From positions 1 through 27,030 of the forward strand of contig CAYNSB010000044.1 in assembly GCA_964399625.1 (NCBI GenBank): a stretch of DNA of 27,030 nt, written 5' to 3'. The notes under the pieces were generated by a model that made no database searches, was not told where the DNA came from, and saw only the letters and a program-made list of their open reading frames with translations. Position numbers and translations under genes: made by a program. The stretch comes from CAYNSB01 sp964399625. GTDB taxonomy: Bacteria; Planctomycetota; Phycisphaerae; Phycisphaerales; UBA1924. This document shows positions 1 to 7,213 of the stretch, piece after piece (position 1 is the stretch's first letter; each line of letters begins with the position of its first letter).

Positions 1-1983
1 GCGATGAAGGACTGGGCGGTGGAGCAGGGCGCGACGCACTACACGCACTGGTTCCAGCCGTTGACGGGGCAGACCGCGGAGAAGCACGACGCGTTCATCG
101 TTCCCGATGGGCACGGCGGGGCGATCAGCGAGTTCACCGGGTCCGCGCTGGTGCAGGGCGAGCCCGACGCCTCGAGCTTCCCCTCGGGCGGGCTCCGCAC
201 CACGTTCGAGGCGCGCGGGTACACGGCGTGGGACCCCACGTCCCCGGTGTTCCTCAATCGCGGCGGCTCCAACGGCGAGGCGGTGACGCTGTGCATCCCC
301 ACGGCGTTCGTCTCGTGGAACGGCGAGGCGCTGGACGGCAAGACGCCGCTGCTGCGCTCGATGGAGGCGGTGTCGGAGCAGGCGCTGCGCGTGCTGCGGC
401 TCTTTGGCACGGCGACGGGCGTGAACCGCGTGATCGCGACTCTTGGGGCCGAGCAGGAGTACTTCCTGGTCGATCGGAAGTTCTACTTCTCTCGCCCGGA
501 CCTTGCCGCGTGCGATCGGACGCTCTTTGGGGCTCGCCCGCCCAAGCACCAGCAGCTCGAGGATCACTACTTCGGGTCGATCCCCGCGCGGGTGCTGAGC
601 TTCATGACGGAGGTCGAGCGGGAGCTGTATCGCCTGGGCGTGCCCGTCAAGACTCGTCACAACGAGGTCGCGCCGTGCCAGTTTGAGCTCGCGCCGCAGT
701 TCGAGTACGCGAACCTGGCGTGCGACCACCAGATGCTGGTGATGGAGGTTCTCAAGAAGGTCGCGGGGCGGCACGGACTGCATTGCCTGCTGCACGAGAA
801 GCCCTTCAAGGGAATCAACGGCTCGGGCAAGCACTGCAATTGGTCGCTCGCGACGGACACGGGCGTCAATCTGCTCGACCCGCGTGACGACACGCACTCG
901 AACATGCAGTTCCTCGTGTTCCTGTGCGCGGTCATCCGCGCCGTGGACATCCACCAGGACCTGCTCCGCGCGTCGGTGGCGTCGGCGGCGAACGACCACC
1001 GCCTGGGCGCGAACGAGGCGCCGCCGGCGATCATGTCCGTCTTCCTGGGCGACATGCTGATGGACATCATCAAGCAGATCGAGACGGGCAAGGCCAAGAG
1101 CACGCTCAAGGGCGGGCGTCTCGACCTGGGCGCGCGGGCCCTGCCGCAGCTCCCCCGCCACTCGGGCGATCGCAACCGCACGTCGCCCTTCGCGTTCACG
1201 GGGAACAAGTTCGAGTTCCGCGCGGTGGGCTCGTCGGCGGCGGTGTCCTGGCCCGTCACGGTGCTCAACGCGATCGTCGCCGACAGCCTGGACTATGTCG
1301 CGTCGCAGCTCGAGAAGGCGGTGGGCAAGTCCGGCGCGAGCGAGGCGAGGCTGCAGGGCGCGGTGATGTCGCTCCTGCAGAAGATCGTCAAGCAGCACAA
1401 GCGGGTGCTCTTTGGCGGCGACGGGTACGACCCGGCGTGGCACGCCGAGGCCGAGAAGAAGCGCGGGCTGCTCAACCTTCGCAACACCGCGGCGGCGCTG
1501 CCCGTGCTGCGCTCCAAGAAGAATCAGGACCTGTTCAAGGCGTACAACATTCTGAGCAAGGGCGAGGTTGTTTCGCGCACGCACATCTACGCCGAGAAGT
1601 ACGTCAAGCAGGTCGTCATCGAGGCGGAGATGATGGTGGGCATGGCGCGGACGCAGGTTCTTCCCGCGGCGATCCGCCAGCAGACGGAGCTGGCCGAGGG
1701 CGCGGCGTCCACGGCCTCGGCGGATGTCGATGACGGTGAGCTCCGCGGGCAGCTCGAGGAGTTCGTCTCGCTCACGGGGCGCCTGCGCTCGGCGATCGAG
1801 GCGCTGGAGACGGCGCTCGAGAGCGAATCGCACACCGACCCGATCGAGCACGCCCAGCACATCCAGGAGCACGTCGTGCCGGCGATGGGCGAGCTGCGCG
1901 AGGTGGTGGACGACCTTGAGACGCAGGTCGCGGCGGACCTCTGGCCGCTCGCGTCGTACCGCGAGATGCTCGCGATCAAGTGA
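1..1983 (+). CDS. glnN: Type III glutamine synthetase (5' end cut by window)
   Basis: Makes glutamine from glutamate, ammonia and ATP in the cytoplasm. The reading frame is open from base 1, and the first ATG at 4 is internal: GSIII proteins are about 700-730 residues and about 60-70 N-terminal residues appear to be missing. Visible family motifs are TLGAEQEYFLVD (residues 154-165 counting from base 1), KTRHNEVAPCQFELAP, LLHEKPFKGINGSGKH with the ATP/glutamate-binding segment, NEAPPAIMSVFLG and RTSPFAFTGNKFEFRAVGSS. The C-terminal part is long and helical (Glu/Ala/Arg rich, after about residue 560), as usual for GSIII and unlike GSI. The gene ends in TGA at 1981-1983 and is followed by an intrinsic terminator, so it closes its transcription unit. 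Family call is secure; the true start lies upstream of this window. Confidence 0.95.
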   Translation, partial: AMKDWAVEQGATHYTHWFQPLTGQTAEKHDAFIVPDGHGGAISEFTGSALVQGEPDASSFPSGGLRTTFEARGYTAWDPTSPVFLNRGGSNGEAVTLCIPTAFVSWNGEALDGKTPLLRSMEAVSEQALRVLRLFGTATGVNRVIATLGAEQEYFLVDRKFYFSRPDLAACDRTLFGARPPKHQQLEDHYFGSIPARVLSFMTEVERELYRLGVPVKTRHNEVAPCQFELAPQFEYANLACDHQMLVMEVLKKVAGRHGLHCLLHEKPFKGINGSGKHCNWSLATDTGVNLLDPRDDTHSNMQFLVFLCAVIRAVDIHQDLLRASVASAANDHRLGANEAPPAIMSVFLGDMLMDIIKQIETGKAKSTLKGGRLDLGARALPQLPRHSGDRNRTSPFAFTGNKFEFRAVGSSAAVSWPVTVLNAIVADSLDYVASQLEKAVGKSGASEARLQGAVMSLLQKIVKQHKRVLFGGDGYDPAWHAEAEKKRGLLNLRNTAAALPVLRSKKNQDLFKAYNILSKGEVVSRTHIYAEKYVKQVVIEAEMMVGMARTQVLPAAIRQQTELAEGAASTASADVDDGELRGQLEEFVSLTGRLRSAIEALETALESESHTDPIEHAQHIQEHVVPAMGELREVVDDLETQVAADLWPLASYREMLAIK

Positions 1984-2010
1984 TCGCGGCGTGTAGATTC
2001 GATTCTTTCG

Positions 2011-2039
2011 ACGCCCCGGGATTCGTCCCGGGGCGTTTT
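2011..2039 (+). terminator. Intrinsic terminator after glnN
   Basis: A perfect GC-rich stem (CGCCCCGGGA, 2012-2021, pairing with TCCCGGGGCG, 2026-2035) closes a TTCG tetraloop and is followed by TTTT at 2036-2039; A2011 can also pair with T2036. It starts 28 bp after the glnN stop codon. The stem, stable UUCG-type loop and T-run make this the clearest rho-independent terminator in the window. Confidence 0.9.
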
Positions 2040-2095
2040 GCTTGGGCGATGCAGACTCTCGGCATGGCGGCACGATCGCTATCGTTGGTTCGTGC

Positions 2096-2168
2096 GGCCC
2101 TGTAGCTCAGCGGTTAGAGCAGGCGACTCATAATCGCTTGGTCCCCGGTTCGAATCCGGGCGGGGCCA
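2096..2168 (+). tRNA. tRNA with CAT anticodon, probably tRNA-Ile2 (lysidine-modified)
   Basis: A full cloverleaf can be folded: acceptor GGCCCTG (2096-2102) with CGGGGCC (2161-2167), D-stem GCTC/GAGC, anticodon stem GGCGA/TCGCT around loop CTCATAA with CAT at 2129-2131, T-stem CCCGG/CCGGG with loop TTCGAAT, and discriminator A2168. CCA is not encoded. G1-C72 pairing and the lack of three G-C pairs in the anticodon stem exclude initiator tRNA. The anticodon arm and variable region (GGCGACTCATAATCGCT, TGGTC) match my recollection of E. coli ileX, and the C4-G69 and C5-G68 pairs are those used by TilS to recognise tRNA-Ile2. It should therefore read AUA after conversion of C34 to lysidine. Elongator tRNA-Met is the alternative. 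Confidence 0.93.
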
Positions 2169-2202
2169 TTCCCGGCATGCGCGTGGTGCTCGCGACGCGG
2201 GT

Positions 2203-3315
2203 TCATGCCAACAGCGCGATCTCCGCTCCGAGCCCGGGACCGAAGCTCAGCATGACCGCGGGGGTGGGCACGCTCGCACCCGCGGAGCGCAATCGCTCCA
2301 GCACGAACAGGACGGTGGCTGAGGACATGTTTCCGTGGTCGCGCAGGACGCCGCGCGACGGCGCGAGCGCCTCATCGGGCAGTCCGAGCGACTCGCCGAT
2401 CGCGTCGAGGACGCGCGGGCCGCCCGGATGGATCGCCCATGATCGCACATCTTCGACGTGCACGCCCCGCTCCGAGAGCCAGGCTCGGACCCAGGGTCCG
2501 GCGTGCTGGCGCAGCACGCTTGGCAATCGGGCCGAGAGTCGCATCTCAAAGCCCAGGTCGCCGATGTTCCAGGACATGAGGCCTTCGTGCTGGGGCAACA
2601 GAAGAGATCCCGTCTCGCGCACGCGTGCGACGAGGCGAGGGTTCGCAAGGCTTGAGTTCTGGGCGAAGGTCCGGGCGTCGGGCGCAGCCTCGACGATCAG
2701 CGCGGCCGAGCCATCGGCAAAGAGCGCGTTGGCGACCATCTGGTCGGGGGACGGATCCATGTGGAGGTGGAGCGAGCAGAGCTCCACGCAGCACAGCAGC
2801 ACGCGCGAGCCCGGATGGGCGCGAGCGATGGCGTCCGCGACCCGGAGCCCGTTGACCGCGCCGTGGCAGCCCATGAACGCGACGTTGGTCCTGGGCGTTG
2901 TCGCGCGAAGCCCGAGGCCGGCGATCAATCCCGTGTCCACGCCGGGCGCGCCGAAGCCGGTGCAGGACACCGTGACCAGGTGCGTGATCGAATCGGGCGA
3001 CGCGCCCGCGTCCGCGAGCGCCGCGCGTGCGGCGCGCAGGGCCAGCTCGCCCGCGTGCGCGTGGTACACCCGCATGCGCTCGCCCGTGCTGGGCGTGCGC
3101 TCGCCCGCGAAGAACGCCTGGTGGGAACGAGCGTCCAGCAGCACGCTCGCCCGCGAGGCGACGCGCGAGCCCTCGACGATCGATTCGATGCGACGAGCAT
3201 CGTCGCCGCTCGCGCCGCACGCCCGCGTGAGCAGTTCGATCGTGCCCGGCGCGTCGATCCTGTGCGGGGGCGCGGCGCTGCCGATGCCGGTCAGGATTGA
3301 CACGAGGTGCTCCAT
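2203..3315 (-). CDS. Type III polyketide synthase (chalcone/stilbene synthase family)
   Basis: A 370-residue homodimeric thiolase-fold ketosynthase expected to extend an acyl-CoA starter with malonyl-CoA and cyclise the chain to a pyrone, resorcinol or phenol. The catalytic triad is visible: Cys150 in FMGCHGAVNGLR, His296 in AIHPGGPRVLD and Asn329 in DHGNMSSATV. The terminal LSFGPGLGAE loop is also typical. Length fits the family (350-400). The ATG at 3313-3315 is chosen because ILTGIGSAAPPHRI aligns with the usual N-terminus; a GTG at 3303 is an alternative. With the ATG, the gene overlaps the 3' end of the upstream FAD oxidoreductase gene by 25 bp, which suggests translational coupling. It is the last gene of the methyltransferase > oxidoreductase > synthase cassette and converges on the tRNA. 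Substrate cannot be read from the sequence. Confidence 0.93.
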   Translation of the reverse strand: MEHLVSILTGIGSAAPPHRIDAPGTIELLTRACGASGDDARRIESIVEGSRVASRASVLLDARSHQAFFAGERTPSTGERMRVYHAHAGELALRAARAALADAGASPDSITHLVTVSCTGFGAPGVDTGLIAGLGLRATTPRTNVAFMGCHGAVNGLRVADAIARAHPGSRVLLCCVELCSLHLHMDPSPDQMVANALFADGSAALIVEAAPDARTFAQNSSLANPRLVARVRETGSLLLPQHEGLMSWNIGDLGFEMRLSARLPSVLRQHAGPWVRAWLSERGVHVEDVRSWAIHPGGPRVLDAIGESLGLPDEALAPSRGVLRDHGNMSSATVLFVLERLRSAGASVPTPAVMLSFGPGLGAEIALLA

Positions 3316-4460
3316 TCGCGGCGACCGAGGTCGGCGGCACGCGGGGTGAGCCAGGGAGGCTCGTTGGCGATCGCGATCGCTCGCTGCAGCGCGGGCAGGG
3401 CGCTCGAGACCACGATCGCGCCGGAGACGAGTCGTGGCAGGCGCATCGCTCGCGCGATGAGTCGCGTGCGTGCCCGGCGCGCTCGCAGCAGCGTGGATAC
3501 CTGGCGGGCCCATTGGCCCTCGTGTGCAGTGCCACGGATCGCTCGCAGGGCTTGATCGGCCGCGGCGATTCCCGACGCGATCGCCCACGACATGCCCGCG
3601 CCGGTGATCGGCTCGACGTAGCCCGCGGCATCGCCCGCGGCGATCACACGACCCGACTCGGGTCGGGGGCACTGTCGCGTGAGGAGCCCGACGCCGCGCC
3701 ATCGCGCCCGGGCGAGCCCGATGGGAACCGGCATGCCGCTGTCGTGCATGATCCGCTCGCACGCGGGGGCTGGCCCGCCGCTGGTGTGGGTGAACGCTGG
3801 ATCGAGCGCGGCCGCGACATCGAGCCGCGAGCCGGCAAGGCGCACGACGCCCACGTACCCGCCCCGGGCGACGCTCATCCAGACCTCGCCCGATGGAGGG
3901 GCCGTGAGGGCGTGTTCGATGTCGAGCACGCACGAGACGCCGAAGCGAGAGTCGCGCCGGCAGAGCGAGGTGATGCCCGCGTCGCGTGTGAACGAGCCGG
4001 CAAGGCCATCGGCCGCAACCACGACGCTCGCGCGAACCTCGGCGGCCCCCACCATCGCCCGCACGTGCCGCGCGTCCTGCGCGATGAAGCGGCAGGGCGC
4101 ACCCAGGGCGCACGACGCGCCGCTTCGGCGAGCCGCGTCGAGCAGCAACTGATCGAGCGAGGATCGCTCGAGCGACACGCCGCCCCGCCAGGTTCCGACG
4201 AGGCTCCTCTTGCGGGCCCACAGGCGCGCACGCTCGAGGCGCGGCGCGTTGCGGAGTTCGGGGCGCTCCGCGATGCCCAGTTCTTCGAGGAGCTCGAGGC
4301 CAGCTCGCCCGAGACAGCACCCGCACGTCTTCTCGCGTGGGAAGACGCTCCGGTCGGCGATCAGCACGCGCGCGCCCTGGCGTGCCAGGCACATCGCGGC
4401 GACGGAGCCCGCGGGTCCAGCGCCGACGACCAGCGCGTCCCAATCCTCAGCGGGACTCAT
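3291..4460 (-). CDS. FAD-dependent oxidoreductase, geranylgeranyl-reductase/monooxygenase-like
   Basis: A 389-residue flavoprotein. It has the N-terminal Rossmann FAD motif VVGAGPAGSVAA (residues 11-22), a Cys-rich PREKTCGCCLGRAG segment (41-54) as in geranylgeranyl-reductase-family proteins, VVVAADGLAGS in the middle (147-156) and the second FAD motif GDAAGYVEPITGAGM (276-290). ATG at 4458-4460 is chosen over a TTG at 4478 because a strong Shine-Dalgarno sequence lies just before it. Its 5' end overlaps the methyltransferase gene by 14 bp and its 3' end overlaps the polyketide synthase gene. By analogy with SrsA-SrsB-SrsC of Streptomyces (synthase, methyltransferase, flavoprotein hydroxylase), it may hydroxylate the polyketide ring towards a quinone, or it may reduce double bonds. 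That role is inference. Confidence 0.85.
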   Translation of the reverse strand: MSPAEDWDALVVGAGPAGSVAAMCLARQGARVLIADRSVFPREKTCGCCLGRAGLELLEELGIAERPELRNAPRLERARLWARKRSLVGTWRGGVSLERSSLDQLLLDAARRSGASCALGAPCRFIAQDARHVRAMVGAAEVRASVVVAADGLAGSFTRDAGITSLCRRDSRFGVSCVLDIEHALTAPPSGEVWMSVARGGYVGVVRLAGSRLDVAAALDPAFTHTSGGPAPACERIMHDSGMPVPIGLARARWRGVGLLTRQCPRPESGRVIAAGDAAGYVEPITGAGMSWAIASGIAAADQALRAIRGTAHEGQWARQVSTLLRARRARTRLIARAMRLPRLVSGAIVVSSALPALQRAIAIANEPPWLTPRAADLGRREWSTSCQS

Positions 4461-5148
4461 TGTCTTTCCTCCAGACAAGCTGCATCCGCGCGACGCCCCC
4501 GCGGTCGATTCTTGCGCACTTCAGACCCGCTTCGCGCGCGAGCGCGCCCAGTTCCACGCTTGAGAACGCGGCCCGAACGGACCGGATCGCGTCCACGCGG
4601 ACCACGGGGCTGCGCGAGAGCGCCACACTCCCGGCCTTCACCATCGCCAGTGCCGCACGGGTCCGCTCCAGGTCGTTCACCACCACGAGCCGGCGCGCTG
4701 CCTGGGCCATTTTCGCCAGGAGCAGACGGGCGTCCGCGTCATCAAGATGGTGGAGGAACAGCGAGCACAGCACCACGTCGTATTCGCGCGGGAGCGGGTC
4801 GCGGATGGCATCGAGCACGTGGAATCCGATGGATGGAGCCTTTGTGCGCGCGATCGAGATGGCCACCGGACTGATATCGCACGCCTCGATACGCAGCACA
4901 CGCCGGCCCGCTTTGCGTGCCAGGGCGATCGGCACGTCCGCCGAGCCGGTTGCGACATCCAGCAACGACACCTCTCCATCGTTGCACACGGCGCGCACGT
5001 CGCGCCAGATCGCGCTCGCGCACCGCGACCACCGATTCAGGCGGGCGAGACCACGCAGCGCGCGCTCGTGATCGCCCGCCGGCAAGGACGGATCGTCCAT
5101 CAGCTCCGGCTCGCGAGCGCGGGCTGTGAGGTCCGCGAGGATCGCCAT
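4447..5148 (-). CDS. Class I SAM-dependent methyltransferase
   Basis: A 233-residue Rossmann-fold methyltransferase. SAM motif I is LLDVATGSADVPIAL (residues 62-76), followed by the acidic strand end RIEACDISPVAI and motif CSLFLHHLDDADA. The N-terminus (REPELMDDPSLPAGDH, residues 12-27) is a short leader I associate with methyltransferases located beside type III polyketide synthases. A GGAGA sequence precedes the ATG at 5148 by about 8 bases. It is the first gene of the three-gene cassette, 27 bp downstream of ftsY and 14 bp overlapped with the oxidoreductase. It probably methylates the polyketide product on oxygen or carbon; the methyl acceptor is not readable from sequence. A UbiE/quinone-type methyltransferase is the nearest alternative description. 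Confidence 0.85.
   Translation of the reverse strand: MAILADLTARAREPELMDDPSLPAGDHERALRGLARLNRWSRCASAIWRDVRAVCNDGEVSLLDVATGSADVPIALARKAGRRVLRIEACDISPVAISIARTKAPSIGFHVLDAIRDPLPREYDVVLCSLFLHHLDDADARLLLAKMAQAARRLVVVNDLERTRAALAMVKAGSVALSRSPVVRVDAIRSVRAAFSSVELGALAREAGLKCARIDRGGVARMQLVWRKDNESR
4464..4472 (-). promoter_or_regulatory. Shine-Dalgarno sequence deciding the oxidoreductase start
   Basis: On the minus strand GGAGGAAAG precedes ATG (4460-4458) by three bases after the final G, about 7 bases after the GGAGG core. It lies within the last codons of the methyltransferase gene, so the two genes are likely translated together. It rejects the longer TTG start at 4478. Confidence 0.75.
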
Positions 5149-5175
5149 CGCTGAGTCTCCGATGGTCTGTCCGGT

Positions 5176-6150
5176 CTATGCGACTGCGCCGGGCGAGGGC
5201 TCGATCGCGAACATCTCGCTGACGAACGCTTCCGGGTCGAAGGCCTCGATGTCCTGGGGCGTCTCGCCGGTGCCGACGAACTTTACGGGGATGCTCGTCG
5301 CGTCCTTGATCGCCACGACGATTCCGCCCTTGGCGGTGCCGTCGAGCTTGGTCAGGAATATGCCGGTCACGCCCCCGTCCGCGTCGCTCGGGGCGCTCCC
5401 GAGCGTCTTTGAGAATTCCTCGGCCTGTCGGAGGGCGTTCTGCCCGGCCGTCGCGTCCAGCACCAGCAGCACCTCGTGGGGCGCGCCGGGGATCTTCTTG
5501 GCGATCACGGCGCGGATCTTGGCGAGCTGGCGCATCAGCGGGTCCTGCGTGTGCAGACGCCCCGCGGTGTCGATCACCAGCACGTCCACGTTTCGCGCGA
5601 TGGCGGCGCTCGCGGCGTCGAACGCCACCGCCGCGGGGTCGCCCCCTTGCTGACCCTTCACCACGTCCACGCCCAGTCTCTCGCCCCAGATCTCAAGCTG
5701 GCGAACGGCGCCGGCGCGAAAGGTGTCGCACGCGGCGAGCAGCACGGTCTTGCCCTGGGCCCTGAGCATGGCGCAGAGCTTGGCGATGCTGGTGGTCTTG
5801 CCGGCTCCGTTCACGCCGGTGACGAGGATCACCGTGGGCCCAGCGCTCGCCCAGCGAAGCCCGCGGTCCTGCTCGGGCCACAGGCGCGACATCTCGCGCT
5901 TGAGGTACTCGAGCACGTCCTCGCCGCGGGTCATCTTCCCCGCGCGGTAGTCCGCCTGGATTCCCTCGATCAGGCGGGTGGTGGTCTTGGTGCCCACATC
6001 GGCGCGGAGCAGACGGGACTCGACCTCACGGATCAGGTTCTCGTCCAGCGTCCGCCCGCGCAGAAGGTCGCGCAGGTCCATCGTGAGGACCTCGCGGGTC
6101 TTGTCCAGACCCTTCCTCAGCGTCGAGACGATGGACTTGAAGAACCCCAT
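5176..6150 (-). CDS. ftsY: Signal recognition particle receptor FtsY
   Basis: GTPase that docks the SRP-ribosome complex at the cytoplasmic membrane for co-translational insertion. The 324-residue protein has the NG domain: helical N domain (about 1-100), P-loop GVNGAGKTTS (112-121), DTFRAGAVRQL (142-152), DTAGR (194-198), the DATAGQNAL segment (232-240) and TKLDGTAKGG (267-276). The acidic A domain of E. coli FtsY is missing, as in many bacteria with short FtsY; membrane binding would depend on the short amphipathic start MGFFKSIVSTLRKGL. It is distinguished from Ffh by lacking the Met-rich M domain. An AGGAG lies 10 bases before the ATG. It follows nusB by 31 bp and precedes the methyltransferase by 27 bp, all in one direction. 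Confidence 0.97.
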   Translation of the reverse strand: MGFFKSIVSTLRKGLDKTREVLTMDLRDLLRGRTLDENLIREVESRLLRADVGTKTTTRLIEGIQADYRAGKMTRGEDVLEYLKREMSRLWPEQDRGLRWASAGPTVILVTGVNGAGKTTSIAKLCAMLRAQGKTVLLAACDTFRAGAVRQLEIWGERLGVDVVKGQQGGDPAAVAFDAASAAIARNVDVLVIDTAGRLHTQDPLMRQLAKIRAVIAKKIPGAPHEVLLVLDATAGQNALRQAEEFSKTLGSAPSDADGGVTGIFLTKLDGTAKGGIVVAIKDATSIPVKFVGTGETPQDIEAFDPEAFVSEMFAIEPSPGAVA

Positions 6151-6181
6151 GCGACACTCGCTCCTGGACGATCGCGCGCGA

Positions 6182-6628
6182 TCAGGGCTTCGGGTCCGCG
6201 GCCAATTCGGGGCGCTCGGCGAGCACCCGCTTGAGAACCTTGTCGAGGAGCCCGTTGACGAACGCGGGCGAGCGGTCCGTGCTGAACTCCTTGGCGAGCT
6301 CCACGGCCTCGCTCACGGCGATGCGCGGGTGCGTCCGCCCGCTCTGCATCTCGTAGTGGGCCAGGCGCAGGATCGCGCGGTCCACCGCCGCCTGGCGGTG
6401 CGCGGGCCAGGTGGGGGCGAGCGCCTCGAGCTCGCGATCGGCAAGGTCACGCTGCTCGAACGCCCCCGCGGCGAGATCGAACGCCTTCTGGCGCTCGCCC
6501 TCGCTGTATCCCTCGGCGTTGGCGAGCGAGTCGCGGATCGCCTGCGCGTCGGGGATCGCACCACCCCGGGCGTCGAGCTGGAAGAGCGTCTGGAACGCCA
6601 GGCGTCTGATGTCGCGGGGCGTTGCCAT
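6182..6628 (-). CDS. nusB: Transcription antitermination factor NusB
   Basis: A 148-residue all-helical RNA-binding protein that joins NusE (S10) on boxA RNA to stop premature termination in rRNA operons. Typical segments are PRDIRRLAFQTLFQLD at the N-terminus, VDRAILRLAHYEM, IAVSEAVELAKEFSTD and SPAFVNGLLDKVLK near the C-terminus. Length is close to the usual 140-150. The ATG (6626-6628) shares its A with the ribH stop codon in the sequence TGATG, so nusB is probably translated by re-initiation from ribH; no separate Shine-Dalgarno sequence is needed. The ribH-nusB pairing is a widely conserved arrangement. Confidence 0.96.
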   Translation of the reverse strand: MATPRDIRRLAFQTLFQLDARGGAIPDAQAIRDSLANAEGYSEGERQKAFDLAAGAFEQRDLADRELEALAPTWPAHRQAAVDRAILRLAHYEMQSGRTHPRIAVSEAVELAKEFSTDRSPAFVNGLLDKVLKRVLAERPELAADPKP

Positions 6629-7182
6629 CAGGCGGAACCTCGGCGGGAGGGGCCGGAGCGTCTGGATTTGTCGGGCGCTCCCGAGACCGACAGCGTGCGC
6701 GGCAAGACCTGATCGCGCTCGATGGCGTCCATGACGTCCAACGACTGGACCAGGGCCTGGGCCGCGTCCGCGCCCTTGTTGCCCTTGGCACCACCGGCAC
6801 GGGCCTTGGCTTGCTTGGGCGTGTCCACGGTCAGGACACCGAAGGTTGCCGGAACGCCGGTCTTAAGGGTCACGCCGACGAGCCCGCTGGCGACGGCCTC
6901 GGCGATGTATCGATCGTGGCGGGTCTCGCCCCGGATGAGGCACCCGAGGGCGACCACGCCGGCGTACCGGCCGCTCTCGGCGCATGCCAGCGCGAGCGCG
7001 GGCAACTCGTACGAGCCCGGGGCCGGGTACACCCGGGCCTCGACGCCCGCCCGATCGCACACGTCCAGGGCGCCCCTGAGGAGCGCCCCGGTGATGGGGT
7101 GGTTGTACCGGCTCACGACGATGGCGACGCGGCGCCCGGGTGATCCGGGCCGACTGGTTCTGGTCTTGGGACGCTGGGGCAT
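6628..7182 (-). CDS. ribH: 6,7-dimethyl-8-ribityllumazine synthase
   Basis: Penultimate step of riboflavin synthesis: joins 5-amino-6-ribitylamino-uracil and dihydroxybutanone phosphate to form the lumazine. The 184-residue protein shows VAIVVSRYNHPITGALLRGA (residues 19-38), APGSYELPAL (54-63) and GCLIRGETRHDRYI, with the catalytic His at residue 89. Compared with the common 155-160 residues it has a basic N-terminal leader of about 18 residues and a basic, Ser/Arg-rich tail after about residue 160. ATG at 7180-7182 is used, although no Shine-Dalgarno sequence is visible; the frame stays open upstream, but those codons lie antisense to the divergent UbiA-like gene. It is the first gene of the ribH-nusB-ftsY run. 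Confidence 0.93.
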   Translation of the reverse strand: MPQRPKTRTSRPGSPGRRVAIVVSRYNHPITGALLRGALDVCDRAGVEARVYPAPGSYELPALALACAESGRYAGVVALGCLIRGETRHDRYIAEAVASGLVGVTLKTGVPATFGVLTVDTPKQAKARAGGAKGNKGADAAQALVQSLDVMDAIERDQVLPRTLSVSGAPDKSRRSGPSRRGSA

Positions 7183-7213
7183 GGGAGGTCGATCGTAGGA
7201 ACTACGATGGGGC

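Noticed and set aside
2096..2168. Labelling the tRNA as initiator tRNA-fMet
   Set aside because: Position 1-72 is a G-C pair and the anticodon stem lacks three consecutive G-C pairs, both contrary to bacterial initiator tRNA.
2042..3349. Plus-strand open frame of 435 codons through the tRNA and across the polyketide synthase gene
   Set aside because: It runs through the tRNA and is antisense to a gene with an intact catalytic triad; composition is typical of antisense frames in GC-rich DNA.
2203..4443. A single 746-residue minus-strand open frame covering both the polyketide synthase and the upstream gene
   Set aside because: Only the last 370 codons have polyketide synthase character; the first 376 residues are an out-of-frame shadow of the FAD oxidoreductase gene with Arg/Pro/Ala-rich composition.
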